DNA of 59,113 bases from Polyangiaceae bacterium (GTDB taxonomy: Bacteria; Myxococcota_A; Polyangia; Polyangiales; Polyangiaceae), in assembly GCA_025937835.1 (NCBI GenBank), contig JAICQO010000033.1, positions 1 to 59,113 on the forward strand. The letters run 5' to 3'. Position numbers and translations under genes: made by a program. Every line of letters begins with the position of its first letter. The stretch's first letter is position 1. The notes under the pieces were generated by a model. The model did no database searches. It was not told the DNA's origin and worked only from the letters and a program-made list of their open reading frames with translations. This document shows positions 58,688-59,113 of this stretch, piece after piece.

Positions 58688-59113
58688 CTACGGCGTCCCC
58701 GGCGAAATCGCGAAGCAACCGAATGCGTCCGGCTCCGACAGGACCGTGCTGCCGATCTCGGCGCTGATGCGCTGGAAATGGCGATAGAAGCGCTCGCGGT
58801 CGTACGCGCCGTAGCGCCCGTCGAGCACGTGCGGCTCGTGCGTTCCGATCTCGATCCGGTACGGACACAGCGAGAAGCGTCGCGTGCCGTCTTCTTCGAA
58901 GATCATCCGCGCCAGCATGCCGTAGCGCGTCCAGGGGTAGCCGCGCCGCGAGCCGAACACGAAATTGCCGAGGCTGTGGAAGGCGGGGCGACCGCCGAAC
59001 CAGCGCACGCCGTGCACGACGTGCGGGTGGTGACCGAAGAGCGCGTCGGGTCCGGCGTCCATCGCGCGGTTCACGAAGTTTTTGACCATGGCTCCCGGTG
59101 CGTTCACGTATTC
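58688..59113 (-). CDS. CapA family (poly-gamma-glutamate synthesis) protein, 5' partial
   Basis: Only the C-terminal 140 or so residues are in the window; the frame runs off the edge (a GTG near 59107 is internal). DALFGHHPHVVHGVRWFGGRPAFHSLGNFVFG is the CapA-like metallophosphatase signature with the metal-binding GHHPH. The remainder is a normal C-terminus. The family is linked to capsule polyglutamate in Bacillus but is widespread with other roles. Confidence 0.85.
   Translation of the reverse strand, partial: EYVNAPGAMVKNFVNRAMDAGPDALFGHHPHVVHGVRWFGGRPAFHSLGNFVFGSRRGYPWTRYGMLARMIFEEDGTRRFSLCPYRIEIGTHEPHVLDGRYGAYDRERFYRHFQRISAEIGSTVLSEPDAFGCFAISPGTP

Noticed and set aside
1-59113. tRNA, rRNA, IS elements or prophage genes
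   Set aside because: No tRNA-type cloverleaf, rRNA segment, transposase, integrase or phage structural motif was found on either strand by reading; small RNAs without sequence motifs could be missed.

Overview
The window (59,113 bp, very GC-rich, codons ending in G/C) looks like a chromosome segment of a large-genome Myxococcota bacterium, most likely order Polyangiales (Sorangium/Polyangium-like). The evidence is the protein repertoire: DUF4215 Cys-rich/fibro-slime proteins, many lipoproteins with Gly/Ser/Thr linkers, a DUF1592-DUF1552 pair, a MYXO-CTERM-like tail, DUF4388 and PEGA signalling proteins, a Ser/Thr kinase, ECF sigma modules and a TIGR02147/DUF4423 protein. There are no rRNA, tRNA, CRISPR, IS or phage genes. 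Both window ends cut genes.

Layout. 1-5.5 kb: end of a giant Cys-rich surface protein, a GNAT acetyltransferase, then an ECF-sigma operon (predicted envelope protein, sigma factor, membrane-anchored TPR-like protein). 5.5-11.2 kb: a beta-helix lipoprotein, a GFA-family protein, a duplicated foldback repeat and a large Cys-rich lipoprotein. 11.5-17.4 kb: a membrane-anchored HPt/receiver/DUF4388/PEGA protein translationally coupled to a sulfatase-fold lipoprotein. 17.5-22.9 kb: a compact run of TPR membrane protein, amino-acid-type binding lipoprotein, Ser/Thr kinase and PQQ-type dehydrogenase lipoprotein. 23-29.3 kb, minus strand: membrane protein, aldo/keto reductase, linker lipoprotein, S8 protease, LuxR regulator and matrixin-like protease. 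29.3-33.6 kb: DRE-TIM carboxyltransferase divergent from a B12-type radical SAM protein, alpha/beta hydrolase, small lipoprotein. 33.6-36.6 kb, minus strand: a second ECF-sigma operon (sigma, FecR-TPR protein, envelope protein), apparently related to the first. 36.7-41.1 kb: operon of a linker lipoprotein plus the DUF1592/DUF1552 pair. 41.2-47 kb: peroxiredoxin, DTW enzyme, DNRLRE-type lipoprotein, orphan methyltransferase coupled to a YyaL/DUF255 protein. 47-52.3 kb: a HisKA-receiver-HPt protein without ATPase domain, an NtrC-type regulator, a degenerate SpoIIE-like phosphatase, phosphofructokinase and a TerB-like protein. 52.5-59.1 kb: GH10 xylanase lipoprotein, LemA plus M48-TerB protease operon, Cys/Pro-rich lipoprotein, DUF4423 regulator and a partial CapA-like protein.

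Two themes stand out. The first is surface display: at least eight secreted proteins share a lipobox, a long Gly/Ser/Thr linker and then an extracellular module, several of them carbohydrate-related. The second is signalling by unusual combinations: a binding lipoprotein beside a kinase, receivers tethered to a periplasmic PEGA domain, a phosphorelay protein with no ATPase domain, and two parallel ECF modules. The intergenic regions carry a small family of foldback repeats (about 7.7-8.3, 22.9 and 52.3 kb). All functions are inferred from motifs and context read by eye; no database search was run.
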